Shown here: piece by piece, positions 42,501-51,414 of the stretch | Layout of the letters: each line of letters opens with the position of its first letter | Position numbering within the stretch: position 1 is the first letter of the stretch | From: Litoribacter populi | Lineage (GTDB): Bacteria > Bacteroidota > Bacteroidia > Cytophagales > Cyclobacteriaceae | Assembly (NCBI RefSeq): GCF_007483685.1 | Contig: NZ_VMKN01000002.1 | Location: forward strand, 273,452 to 337,451 | Direction of reading: 5' to 3' | Length of the DNA stretch: 64,000 nucleotides | The notes under the pieces: model-generated | What the model saw: only the letters and a program-made list of their open reading frames with translations | What the model was told of the DNA's origin: nothing | The model's database searches: none | Made by a program: the position numbers and the translations under genes

Positions 42501-42508
42501 TAATTTTG
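42501..42508 (+). promoter_or_regulatory. Candidate -7 box of carB
   Basis: TAATTTTG fits TAnnTTTG and lies 48 bases upstream of the carB ATG. No TTG stands at the usual distance upstream. Confidence 0.5.
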
Positions 42509-42556
42509 CACCAATTTAGCCAAAAGTTCTCAACAGACTAAAAACCTCTCAACAGC

Positions 42557-45376
42557 ATGCCAAAAGATAGTAGCATCAAACACGTCCTCATTATCGGTTC
42601 AGGTCCCATCGTTATCGGCCAAGCTTGTGAATTCGACTATGCCGGTTCCCAAGCCGCAAGGTCTTTGAGGGAGGAGGGTATCAAAGTTACCCTTATCAAC
42701 TCAAATCCGGCCACGATCATGACTGACCCAGTGACGGCGGACCACATTTACCTTTTGCCTTTGGAGAAAAAGTCCATCGTAAAAATCCTTACTGAACATC
42801 CAGATATCGACTGCGTACTCCCAACCATGGGTGGGCAGACGGCCCTTAATCTAGCCATCGACTGTCACAATGCTGGAATCTGGGACAGGTTCAAGACCAA
42901 GATGATCGGTGTAGACATTGATGCCATAGATACTGCTGAAAACAGGGAAAAATTCAAAGCTCTTTTGGAGAAACTTGGAGTGGGTGTTTGCCTAGGTAGA
43001 ACTGCCACTTCCTACCTCCAAGGACATGAAATTGCTCAAGAAATCGGCTTCCCACTGGTCATCAGACCATCCTACACCCTTGGGGGTTCTGGTGGGGGTT
43101 TTGTAGAAAAAGCCGAAGACTTTGAAAAAGCATTGGCAGCAGGCCTTACCGCCTCTCCTACCCACGAAGTGCTTATCGAGCAAAGCATCTTGGGTTGGAA
43201 GGAATACGAACTTGAGGTCTTGCGTGACAATATCGGCAACATGGTGGTGATCTGTTCTATCGAGAACTTTGACCCAATGGGTGTGCATACCGGTGACTCC
43301 ATCACGGTGGCTCCGGCCATGACCTTGCCGGATACCACTTATCAAGAATTGAGAAACCATGCCATCCGCATGATGAATGGTATCGGGAATTTTGCCGGAG
43401 GCTGTAACGTACAGTTCTCGGTAAGCCCAGACAATAAGCAAATCATCGGAATTGAAATCAACCCAAGGGTTTCACGTTCCTCTGCCTTAGCTTCCAAAGC
43501 TACCGGTTACCCAATTGCGAAAGTTGCCGCTAAGCTGGCCATCGGATACAATTTGGATGAAATACAAAACTCCATCACAGGCACTACGTCAGCGTTTTTT
43601 GAACCTGCAATTGACTATGTGATCGTGAAGATCCCAAGATGGAATTTTGACAAGTTCAAAGGCTCTGACAGGAAACTTGGATTGTCGATGAAATCTGTAG
43701 GTGAAGTGATGGGAATCGGAAGAAACTTCCAGGAAGCTCTTCAAAAAGCCTGTCAGTCTCTAGAGATAAAAAGAAACGGCCTTGGTGCCGACGGCAAGGA
43801 ACTCAGGAACCAAGATGCACTTTTACACAGCTTGGCCAACCCTAGCTGGGACAGGCTTTTCCACGTGTATGATGCCTTTAAGCTTGGGGTTTCCTTCAAA
43901 ACCATACATGACCTTACCAAAATAGACAAATGGTTCCTCAAGCAGATTGAGGAATTGATCCATGTGGAGGCGGAGATATCCAAATTCAAATTGGACACCA
44001 TACCAAAAGAACTGATGCTTTTGGCTAAGAAAAAAGGGTATGCGGACAGACAGCTTGCTCACTTGATGGGCTGTCTTGAAAGCGAGGTCTTTGACAAAAG
44101 ATACAAAGAAATGGGCATCATGAGGGACTACAAGTTGGTAGACACCTGTGCTGCAGAATTTGAGGCCCAAACGCCTTATTACTATTCTTCCTTTGGGGAG
44201 GAAAACGAAAGTATTTCTTCAGACAAGAAAAAAGTTGTTGTCCTAGGTTCGGGACCAAACAGGGTCGGTCAAGGGATTGAGTTTGACTACAGCTGTGTGC
44301 ATGGGGTACTTGCTGCGAAAGAATGTGGCTACGAGACTATTATGATCAACTGTAACCCCGAAACGGTTTCCACGGATTTTGACATCTCCGACAAGCTTTA
44401 CTTTGAGCCTGTATTCTGGGAACATATCTACGAGATCATTCTACACGAAAAACCTGAGGGTGTAATCGTACAGCTCGGCGGACAGACAGCCTTGAAAATT
44501 GCAGAAAAACTGGACAAGTATGGCATCAAGATCATCGGCACTAGCTTCGAGGCCTTGGATTTAGCTGAGGACAGAGGCCATTTCTCTACTTTGCTGAAAG
44601 AAAACGATGTACCTTATCCAGAGTTTGGCACCATCCATAATACAGATGAGGCCCTTGAGCTTTGCAAAACCATCGGATTCCCCCTACTGGTAAGACCATC
44701 CTACGTATTGGGTGGACAAGGGATGAAGATTGTAATCAACGAGAAAGAACTGGAAGAGCATGTGGTTAACGTACTTCGTGACATTCCTAATAATGAAATT
44801 CTCTTGGATCACTTCCTTGAAGGAGCAATAGAAGCCGAAGCAGATGCTATTTGTGACGGAGAAAATGTTTACATCATCGGAATCATGCAGCATATCGAGC
44901 CAGCCGGAATTCACTCCGGAGACTCTTACGCGGTATTACCTCCATTCAACCTTGGGGATTTGGTAATCAGGCAAATTGAGAACCACACGGAAAAAATCGC
45001 CCTTGCCCTCAAGACCAAGGGATTGATCAACATTCAGTTTGCCATCAAAAACGATAAGGTATATGTGATAGAAGCCAATCCGAGGGCATCCAGAACGGTT
45101 CCATTCATTTGTAAGGCATATAGAGAACCTTACGTCAACTATGCCGTAAAGGTAATGTTAGGAGAGAAAAAGGTTACCGATTTTGATTTCAAGCCCTACA
45201 AAAACGGCTACGCGATCAAGGAGCCAGTATTCTCCTTCCACAAGTTCCCTAATGTCAACAAGGAACTTGGGCCAGAGATGAAGTCCACTGGAGAGGCCAT
45301 TTACTTCATAGACGATCTTCTGGATGATTATTTCCTAAAGATTTACGCCGAGAGGAACTTGTACTTAAGTAGATAA
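42557..45376 (+). CDS. carB: Carbamoyl-phosphate synthase large subunit without the allosteric domain
   Basis: A 939-residue enzyme with two homologous ATP-grasp halves. The first starts with LIIGSGPIVIGQACEFDYAG, the second with VLGSGPNRVGQGIEFDY near residue 562; each has its ATP-binding block (RPSYTLGGSGGG, RPSYVLGGQGMK). It uses ammonia from the CarA glutaminase, bicarbonate and ATP to make carbamoyl phosphate for pyrimidines and arginine. E. coli CarB has 1073 residues; this chain stops right after GPEMKSTGEAIYFIDDLL, so the C-terminal MGS-like domain that binds UMP and ornithine is absent. The end is a true stop followed by a terminator, so it is not a frameshift. carA is not in the window. 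Confidence 0.95.
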   Translation: MPKDSSIKHVLIIGSGPIVIGQACEFDYAGSQAARSLREEGIKVTLINSNPATIMTDPVTADHIYLLPLEKKSIVKILTEHPDIDCVLPTMGGQTALNLAIDCHNAGIWDRFKTKMIGVDIDAIDTAENREKFKALLEKLGVGVCLGRTATSYLQGHEIAQEIGFPLVIRPSYTLGGSGGGFVEKAEDFEKALAAGLTASPTHEVLIEQSILGWKEYELEVLRDNIGNMVVICSIENFDPMGVHTGDSITVAPAMTLPDTTYQELRNHAIRMMNGIGNFAGGCNVQFSVSPDNKQIIGIEINPRVSRSSALASKATGYPIAKVAAKLAIGYNLDEIQNSITGTTSAFFEPAIDYVIVKIPRWNFDKFKGSDRKLGLSMKSVGEVMGIGRNFQEALQKACQSLEIKRNGLGADGKELRNQDALLHSLANPSWDRLFHVYDAFKLGVSFKTIHDLTKIDKWFLKQIEELIHVEAEISKFKLDTIPKELMLLAKKKGYADRQLAHLMGCLESEVFDKRYKEMGIMRDYKLVDTCAAEFEAQTPYYYSSFGEENESISSDKKKVVVLGSGPNRVGQGIEFDYSCVHGVLAAKECGYETIMINCNPETVSTDFDISDKLYFEPVFWEHIYEIILHEKPEGVIVQLGGQTALKIAEKLDKYGIKIIGTSFEALDLAEDRGHFSTLLKENDVPYPEFGTIHNTDEALELCKTIGFPLLVRPSYVLGGQGMKIVINEKELEEHVVNVLRDIPNNEILLDHFLEGAIEAEADAICDGENVYIIGIMQHIEPAGIHSGDSYAVLPPFNLGDLVIRQIENHTEKIALALKTKGLINIQFAIKNDKVYVIEANPRASRTVPFICKAYREPYVNYAVKVMLGEKKVTDFDFKPYKNGYAIKEPVFSFHKFPNVNKELGPEMKSTGEAIYFIDDLLDDYFLKIYAERNLYLSR

Positions 45377-45385
45377 GGTTAATAG

Positions 45386-45416
45386 TGGGAGCGGTTTTTA
45401 CTGCTCCCATGTTTTT
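45386..45416 (+). terminator. Terminator of carB
   Basis: A GC-rich 7-bp stem (45386-45392 with 45403-45409, extended by inner pairs) and a T tract. Confidence 0.88.
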
Positions 45417-45441
45417 GATCAAAATACCAAATAGTTAATAA

Positions 45442-45702
45442 ATGGGATTTATCTTAAAATTCATCATCATCACCTTCGCATTGTCATGGGTATTCACCAA
45501 CCTGCTTCGCTTTTTCCTAAAAAGTAAGCTAAAGCGGTTTTTTGACCAGATGCAAGATGTGCAGCGCCATGAACAGCCAAGAAGCCGCCCTGCAGATGGC
45601 AATGTAAATGTAGATTTCATCCCCAAATCAGAAAAAAAGAAACAGCCCCAACGCCGCGAAATAGATGGCGAATATGTGGACTATATTGAGGTGAAGGATT
45701 AA
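45442..45702 (+). CDS. DUF4834-like small membrane protein
   Basis: An 86-residue protein with one N-terminal helix (FILKFIIITFALSWVFTNLL) and a charged cytoplasmic tail ending EIDGEYVDYIEVKD. The tail resembles the Bacteroidota DUF4834 family. Function unknown. Its stop codon lies in the loop of its own terminator. Confidence 0.8.
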   Translation: MGFILKFIIITFALSWVFTNLLRFFLKSKLKRFFDQMQDVQRHEQPRSRPADGNVNVDFIPKSEKKKQPQRREIDGEYVDYIEVKD

Positions 45703-45719
45703 TTTCCTTCACCTTTTTT
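45690..45719 (+). terminator. Terminator overlapping the end of the DUF4834-like gene
   Basis: A perfect 9-bp stem (45690-45698 with 45705-45713) and six T. The TAA stop of the gene (45700-45702) is in the 6-base loop. Confidence 0.9.
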
Positions 45720-45732
45720 ATTTTATTATTAT

Positions 45733-45893
45733 CGTACTTCGTACTTGCTTTTGGGTACAAAGTACTAGGTACCAATATCAAGTATTTTTATGAGGACAAC
45801 CGCTTAGCTTTAGTTTCTTCCTCTTTTTCAGGACACTATTTAAACGTGCTCCTCCTTCGCACCTTGAACTTCTTATTTCGTACTTGAGGTACC
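45733..45893. repeat. Gene-less GTACNAA arrays and inverted repeat (intergenic)
   Basis: The 321-base interval 45703-46023 has no protein gene. It holds short GTACNAA-type arrays in alternating orientation: TTCGTAC-type units at 45734-45747, GTACAAA/GTACTAG/GTACCAA units at 45755-45775 and TTCGTAC/GAGGTAC at 45877-45892. The first two can fold into a hairpin. A second feature, the inverted repeat CGCTTAGCT (45801-45809) and AGCTAAGCG (45903-45911), flanks the last array. It looks like the bundle-gene element of the sucB-lpdA gap with the gene missing. Confidence 0.65.
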
Positions 45894-46023
45894 CTTCCGA
45901 ACAGCTAAGCGTTGATAGGAAAATCCCCCCCTAAGCCTCCCCGAAGGCCTCTTAAAATATTTCTCAGTTCCTTAAGAAAATCCCATAAAATTTTATTAAA
46001 TTCACTCCATAGAGGTTTTTAAT

Positions 46024-46560
46024 ATGAGAAAATTTGCTTCCATAGCACTTTTATTGTTTTTCTCCTTTTACCAATTTGGGTATTACTACTTTTATTTATC
46101 CTTAACCCATACCATTGAGGAGCAATGGAGTCAATTGGTCTACAGCGAGGATTTTGCTCCGTCGGCCTTGTTGATGGAAGTGCCTATCTCTATTCCTTAC
46201 ATGACCAACCAGGAGGAATTTTCTGAAACTAACCTTACTTTTAGCAAGGATGGGAAACGGTTTAGGGCTATCAAACAACGCTACGCCAATGATACCCTTC
46301 AGCTTATCTATACCCCAGACACCGCGCAAAACATGCTGGACACGGTGGTGAAGAACTGGGTAAGCAGCATTTCCGGCGAGCAACTTCCAAACAGCCCCTT
46401 AAAAAATTTCGCCTATACCTTTCACAAAGATTTCACTTTCCCTGTTCTTCAGGGCTTACAGTTTATTTTGTTTCACTCAAAAACCGGTTACCCCCACGAG
46501 GCTGTGAACATGCTAATTCTACATGCTTCCTCGGTACCTTCACCGCCTCCAGAAGCTTGA
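46024..46560 (+). CDS. Hypothetical protein with an N-terminal membrane anchor
   Basis: A 178-residue protein. An N-terminal hydrophobic helix (SIALLLFFSFYQFGYYYFYL) acts as an uncleaved anchor or signal; the rest is a soluble domain, with Pro-rich C-terminus SVPSPPPEA. The family is not recognised. The next gene, an outer-membrane protein, starts 55 bases downstream in the same direction, suggesting a two-gene unit of the envelope. Confidence 0.65.
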   Translation: MRKFASIALLLFFSFYQFGYYYFYLSLTHTIEEQWSQLVYSEDFAPSALLMEVPISIPYMTNQEEFSETNLTFSKDGKRFRAIKQRYANDTLQLIYTPDTAQNMLDTVVKNWVSSISGEQLPNSPLKNFAYTFHKDFTFPVLQGLQFILFHSKTGYPHEAVNMLILHASSVPSPPPEA

Positions 46561-46615
46561 TACATTTTTGTCTTTCAAAATTCAAAGTATCTCAAGCTAA
46601 CTTTAACCAAAAACA

Positions 46616-47719
46616 ATGAAACTAAAATTTTTATTAATCATACCTGCCCTTATGTGGAGCGGGCTGGAATCCTATGGTCAGGGTTGTGTGGCAATACGAC
46701 AGTTTTCCGGAGTGGGAAACGCAATCGGCCAGGGCAATCTCCTCGAAAAAGGGGAATGGAATTTTAACACGAATTACCGATATTTCAAATCGTTCAGACA
46801 CTTCAGAGGCACCCACCAGGAAAGGGAACGAGTAGCCAACAATACAGAAGTAATCAACTGGTCCCATGCAATTGATTTCAACATCAGTTATGCTTTTTCG
46901 CAAAGAGTATACGGCGTAGTTACCATCCCTATTGCTTATAATGAGAGAAGCAGCCTCTATGAACATGGTCGAACAGAGCGACACATGACCTATAGTGGTG
47001 GCCTAGCCGATATGAGAATAGGCGCTGGATACTGGCTTCTTGGTGAAGAAAAATCAAAATCGGGCAATGTAGCAGTTGGAGCTGGAATAAAATTACCTAC
47101 CGGCGATTATAATGCCTTGGGGACCTTCTACAATGTTGGACCAAACGGCAGCCGAGAGACAAGACCCGTGGATCAATCCATCCAACTGGGTGATGGTGGT
47201 GTGGGGTTGATTCTGGATTCGCAAGGGTATAGATTTCTTCAGGGAAACTTTATCTGGTATTACGATGGCTTTTACATGCTCAATCCCAGAAACACAAATG
47301 GAACGCAGACTTTCCGGTCAAGACAAAGTGAGGCTATTATGAGTGTACCCGACCAATACGCCTTTCGCACAGGGTTTTTGAAAACTATTCCCAAAATCCA
47401 CGGATTAGGTTTCTCCCTAGGAGGAAGAATTGAAGGCATTCCTGTACGGGATTTAATTGGCGGAAGTGATGGTTTTAGGCGCCCCGGCTATATTCTTTCC
47501 GTGGAGCCAGGAGCAAGTTATATGCGCGGCAACTTCACCACTACGCTCAATATGCCTATAGCAATTTTGAGAAACCGGACCCGAAGCCTCACCGACATAG
47601 CGGACTCCACACCGGACAACCCACGCCATGGTGATGCTGCATTTGCCGATTACCTGGTAAATGTTGGTCTGGCATACCGGCTGACGAAAAAACAGCCAAC
47701 ACCTTTCAACATCAATTAA
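46616..47719 (+). CDS. Putative outer-membrane channel/transporter-like protein (MetA-pathway-like barrel)
   Basis: A 367-residue protein with a signal peptide cleaved after GLESYGQG. The mature chain is made of alternating amphipathic strands, with FNISYAFSQRVYGVVTIPIAYNERSS-type blocks (shortened here: RVYGVVTIPIAYNERS), VAVGAGIKLPTGDYN and a last strand VNVGLAYRL. The 'KLPTGDYN' motif is frequent in the phenol-degradation MetA-like outer-membrane family. The substrate is unknown. It converges on a metalloprotease gene through a shared hairpin. Confidence 0.75.
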   Translation: MKLKFLLIIPALMWSGLESYGQGCVAIRQFSGVGNAIGQGNLLEKGEWNFNTNYRYFKSFRHFRGTHQERERVANNTEVINWSHAIDFNISYAFSQRVYGVVTIPIAYNERSSLYEHGRTERHMTYSGGLADMRIGAGYWLLGEEKSKSGNVAVGAGIKLPTGDYNALGTFYNVGPNGSRETRPVDQSIQLGDGGVGLILDSQGYRFLQGNFIWYYDGFYMLNPRNTNGTQTFRSRQSEAIMSVPDQYAFRTGFLKTIPKIHGLGFSLGGRIEGIPVRDLIGGSDGFRRPGYILSVEPGASYMRGNFTTTLNMPIAILRNRTRSLTDIADSTPDNPRHGDAAFADYLVNVGLAYRLTKKQPTPFNIN

Positions 47720-47746
47720 AAAAAAACGGAGGTTATCGGCCTCCGT
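47719..47746. terminator. Hairpin terminator between converging genes
   Basis: A perfect 7-bp stem (47726-47732 with 47740-47746) with a 7-base loop. On the minus strand it runs into nine U, so it works mainly for the metalloprotease gene, whose TAA stop (47733-47735) lies in the loop. Confidence 0.85.
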
Positions 47747-48515
47747 TTGCTCTTATATCATTCCTGCAATTGTCATCCAAAGGCGGAATAAATCCTCCGT
47801 CAATGACATTCAAAAGTCCAGCTGTTTCCACTGCCCAATACATCAGACAGCTTGAATTGTCGCAATGACCTCCATGGTTGGGGTCTTCGTGCGGTTCGAC
47901 CATATCAGAGCCAACATTTACCAGCCCCATCAAATGGCCAATTTCGTGTCTAGTAACTGTGTTTTCCAAAAGGGAACGGGTCGGCCTTCCAGGTATATCT
48001 GAATTTTCACGCATCCTTCTACCAAACAAAGCTATGGAGTTGCTTCTATGAACCAGTCCAAAGGTGAAACTGCTACCCGTATCCTCAGCGGAATAACCGT
48101 CCAAGATCAACAAATACAACCCTACTCTTCTACCTTGATTGTAAGCGCTTCGATTGGCATCTTCTATTCTTCTAATATCAGCAATGGAATAACTTTCCTG
48201 CCTTTCCGGTGCTATAGCTGTAAGATAAATATCTATTCCCCCCGGTTTGTCAGTCAATTCCTCCAAAAACTGCTTAATGTTGTCCACCATACCAGGGGTG
48301 GGTTCAAACCCCACCATGTATTGGATTTCCATTTGTATGGAGTGAAAATGTTGGCCTGCAAGAATTTCCCTTGCCGCAGCCCCTATGGGCCTACGGGCCG
48401 ACCTTAGATCCCGAACAGCATTGTCATCTAAATCTTCTGGAGACACGTTGTCGCATCCCACCTGAAAAAAGGCAATGAATAGAAGAAAAAAAATGTAAAA
48501 TGGCGTTTTTCTCAT
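47733..48515 (-). CDS. Lipoprotein zinc metalloprotease, metzincin-like
   Basis: A 260-residue protein with a lipoprotein signal (FFQVGC, Cys21). It carries RHEIGHLMG (His190, Glu191, His194, Gly197), a Gly-His-rich block HGGHC (214-218) that can supply the third zinc ligand, and a Met-turn-like CLMYW (Met225). This order fits metzincin-type proteases, although the spacing between the zinc helix and the third His is longer than in the textbook HExxHxxGxxH. It would act in the periplasm or at the surface. Its start overlaps the cstA stop as ATGA (48512-48515), so the two are translationally coupled. Confidence 0.82.
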   Translation of the reverse strand: MRKTPFYIFFLLFIAFFQVGCDNVSPEDLDDNAVRDLRSARRPIGAAAREILAGQHFHSIQMEIQYMVGFEPTPGMVDNIKQFLEELTDKPGGIDIYLTAIAPERQESYSIADIRRIEDANRSAYNQGRRVGLYLLILDGYSAEDTGSSFTFGLVHRSNSIALFGRRMRENSDIPGRPTRSLLENTVTRHEIGHLMGLVNVGSDMVEPHEDPNHGGHCDNSSCLMYWAVETAGLLNVIDGGFIPPLDDNCRNDIRANGGR

Positions 48516-50140
48516 GTTTTAATTTTAGTCGGGACTTTCGACGCTAAGTTTTTTCTGGCCAAGGCCATTAGTACTAGAGATAATACACATAAGCTAACTG
48601 CAATGATGGCCAGCACATAAGAGCCTGATTGATAATTTTGCCAAGCAAACAAAATTAGCGAGCTAATAGTTACAGCAAACATGAAAAACATGGGGATCAA
48701 CACAAAATTCGGGTTGATCTGCTGTCTAATCAGCCATACACCTATGGTCAGCAATGCTAATGCGGCCAACAATTGATTTGCAGAGCCAAAAATCGGCCAA
48801 AGATTCGCAAAGCCACCTGATAAGAGAAGTAAGGCACTCAACACTACCACCACGAAGGTGGATGCATATCGGTTTTCGGAAAAGAAACGACCGGACCGGC
48901 TTTCAGATTGTTCAAAATACTCCTGAAAGGTAAAGCGGGCAAGTCTGGTGCAAGTGTCCAAAGTGGTCAGCGCAAAAGCTGAAACCGTCAAAGCTACAAA
49001 GCCTACCGCAAAAGATGGCGACAGACCTAGGGTAGTAACCATCCCTCCCAGCCCGTCGGCAAAAAGACTTACGGGTCCCTCATCGGCAAGTCTCAAATTA
49101 TATTCCTGCCTGCTGATCACGATTACAGCCCCTATGGAAATTATCGCTAAAAACGATTCTATCAACATTCCGCCAAAACCGATCAGCTTCACATCCTTTT
49201 CCTGGTCAATCTGCTTGGAAGTAGTTCCGGAAGCCACAAGAGAATGAAATCCACTTATAGCCCCACAGGCCATGGTCACAAACAAAACCGGGAATAGATA
49301 ACCCAGATTGTCGGCCTTAAACTGTACCTGAGTATCCATTTCAATAGATGGGTTGGCGACGACCACCCCTACTATAGCAGCCAGCATCAGTCCATAAAGT
49401 AGAAAACTGTTCAAATAATCCCTTGGCTGCAAAAGTATGGAGACAGGCGCCACTGATGCCACAAACCCATAAGCCAACAATATCCAGATCCAAAGTTTAT
49501 AGGAAAGCAAAAATGGGTGTTGCATCCCCAAATACACAAAGTAATACATCAACACCACCCCAATCACCGTAGCAACCACAAACTGCCCTCTCGACCTCAA
49601 CTGCTTGCTTATCCAACCAAAGATCACTGCCAGCCCTATGAACAATATGGAAGCCGTGGCCACTCCTGGATTAGCTACAAAAGTTTTGGCAATAATATCT
49701 GCAAATACTCCAATGATCAATATGAGGGTAGAAAAACTGAACACCACAAAAAGCTGTTTTCCCTTTTCTCCAATATTGTTCTGAATTATCACCCCTATGG
49801 ACTTGCCTTCATTTCTCAGAGAGGCCACCATACTGCCCAGGTCATGCACAGCTCCAAAGAAAATACCTCCTACCAAAATCCAGATCACGGCGGGAATCCA
49901 GCCAAAGGCTACTGCAATGATAGGCCCGACTATAGGCCCTGCTCCCGCTATAGAGGCAAAGTGATGACCCAACACCACCACAGGCTTGCTTGGGATATAA
50001 TCCACCCCATCCCGGTGTCTATGAGAAGGAGTGATGTTAGCGTTGTTTATTCTGAACTTGCGAAATACATACTTGCCATATAGAAAATAAGCCCCTACCA
50101 AGACCACTGCGGCAATTATGTATAGAATTATTAAAGGCAT
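48512..50140 (-). CDS. cstA: CstA-family carbon starvation transporter
   Basis: A 542-residue inner-membrane protein with about 16 helices. GHHFASIAGAGPIVGPIIAVA split as GHHFASIAGAGP (near 58-69) and the GAVHDLGSMVASLRNEG block are diagnostic of CstA. Family members transport peptides or pyruvate during carbon limitation. It is shorter than E. coli CstA (701 residues), as in the compact CstA group. The metalloprotease gene overlaps its stop codon by 4 bases; a shared function in peptide use (protease plus uptake) is inference. Confidence 0.92.
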   Translation of the reverse strand: MPLIILYIIAAVVLVGAYFLYGKYVFRKFRINNANITPSHRHRDGVDYIPSKPVVVLGHHFASIAGAGPIVGPIIAVAFGWIPAVIWILVGGIFFGAVHDLGSMVASLRNEGKSIGVIIQNNIGEKGKQLFVVFSFSTLILIIGVFADIIAKTFVANPGVATASILFIGLAVIFGWISKQLRSRGQFVVATVIGVVLMYYFVYLGMQHPFLLSYKLWIWILLAYGFVASVAPVSILLQPRDYLNSFLLYGLMLAAIVGVVVANPSIEMDTQVQFKADNLGYLFPVLFVTMACGAISGFHSLVASGTTSKQIDQEKDVKLIGFGGMLIESFLAIISIGAVIVISRQEYNLRLADEGPVSLFADGLGGMVTTLGLSPSFAVGFVALTVSAFALTTLDTCTRLARFTFQEYFEQSESRSGRFFSENRYASTFVVVVLSALLLLSGGFANLWPIFGSANQLLAALALLTIGVWLIRQQINPNFVLIPMFFMFAVTISSLILFAWQNYQSGSYVLAIIAVSLCVLSLVLMALARKNLASKVPTKIKT

Positions 50141-50258
50141 AAATTATCGGATGTTTGATGGGGAAGCCCCTAAGCAAACCTTAATTTACCACATATTATA
50201 TTTTTTGTACATTTATTGAAGTAATTTTTAACCAACCTATTACAGAACCTATTTACCT

Positions 50259-51314
50259 ATGCAGGACAAACTGATCTTCTTTTCAGCCTTAATCCTAACT
50301 TTGCTTTTAAGCCATCTTATAATCTACCTGTTGTTTCCACAGTTGTCCAAGGTTTTCTTCAAACCAAAGATGGCAAAGGCACAAAGGTCGATGGTGCGTT
50401 TTTCCCATTCCTTGAAGTTTGGGCTATTCTTCATTCTGTGGCCGATCACTGAACCCTATGTATCTCCAGAGACTATGGCATATATCAGAGGTCATGTGTT
50501 CTTCCAGATTTTTTGGATCATCAACCTCGCCTGGATTCTTATCGAGCTTACCAATGTACTCAGGTATTATTTCATTGAGCATTACAATTTTGAGAAAGAT
50601 GATAACTTAAGGGAAAGGCGGATTTTCACCCAGCTGGATTTTATCCGGAAGATAATTGTATTGATCATTGTAATTGTGGCCCTGGCATTTGTGCTTATGA
50701 GTATCGAGACGGCTAGGAAGATCGGGGCAGGCCTGTTGACTTCAGCGGGTATAGCGGGTTTGATTATAGGTTTTGCCGCCCAAAAATCAATTGCCAACCT
50801 CTTGGCCGGGTTTCAGATTGCCTTTACCCAACCCATCAGAATTGATGACGTAGTAGTGGTAGAAGGAGAGTGGGGGAAGATTGAAGAAATCAACCTGACT
50901 TATGTGGTGGTCCGCATCTGGGATCAAAGGCGACTAATTTTGCCCATCAACTATTTCATCGAGAAGCCTTTTCAAAACTGGACACGCACCACAGCCAATA
51001 TTTGGGGAACAGTATTCCTCTACGTGGACCATACCGTTCCTATCAAAATAATGAAGGCGAAACTCAAGGAACTTCTGGACTCTACACCTCTGTGGGACGG
51101 CAAGGTCCAGGTGCTACAGGTAACGGATGTTCGGGAAAGAGTTGTGGAACTACGCTGTCTGATGAGCGCCAGGGACAGTCCCTCAGCGTTTGACCTACGC
51201 TGCTTCATACGTGAAGAAATGATCATTTTCCTACAGGAAAACTACCCCGAAACATTGCCCAAGACTAGGGTGTTAATGGAGCAGGACAAGGCTGCCAAAA
51301 ACCCTGATCTCTAG
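50259..51314 (+). CDS. Mechanosensitive ion channel, MscS family
   Basis: A 351-residue membrane protein with four N-terminal helices. The pore helix region has AGLLTSAGIAGLIIGFAAQKSIANLLAG (shortened here to GIAGLIIGFAAQKSIANL), and the beta domain has QPIRIDDVVVVEGEWGKIEEI, both MscS signatures. It opens on membrane tension to release solutes. Start in the context ACCTATG. Confidence 0.93.
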   Translation: MQDKLIFFSALILTLLLSHLIIYLLFPQLSKVFFKPKMAKAQRSMVRFSHSLKFGLFFILWPITEPYVSPETMAYIRGHVFFQIFWIINLAWILIELTNVLRYYFIEHYNFEKDDNLRERRIFTQLDFIRKIIVLIIVIVALAFVLMSIETARKIGAGLLTSAGIAGLIIGFAAQKSIANLLAGFQIAFTQPIRIDDVVVVEGEWGKIEEINLTYVVVRIWDQRRLILPINYFIEKPFQNWTRTTANIWGTVFLYVDHTVPIKIMKAKLKELLDSTPLWDGKVQVLQVTDVRERVVELRCLMSARDSPSAFDLRCFIREEMIIFLQENYPETLPKTRVLMEQDKAAKNPDL

Positions 51315-51366
51315 CAAATAAATGTAGGGTATTAGAGATAAGGTTTTATTTAATGGATATTACCTA

Positions 51367-51374
51367 TAAATTTG
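51367..51374 (+). promoter_or_regulatory. Candidate -7 box of accD
   Basis: TAAATTTG matches TAnnTTTG and lies 40 bases upstream of the accD ATG. The -33 region is T-rich without TTG. Confidence 0.55.
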
Positions 51375-51414
51375 TACTCTCTGAAAAGACATTTTCAGCC
51401 TTAAACAGAATAAT

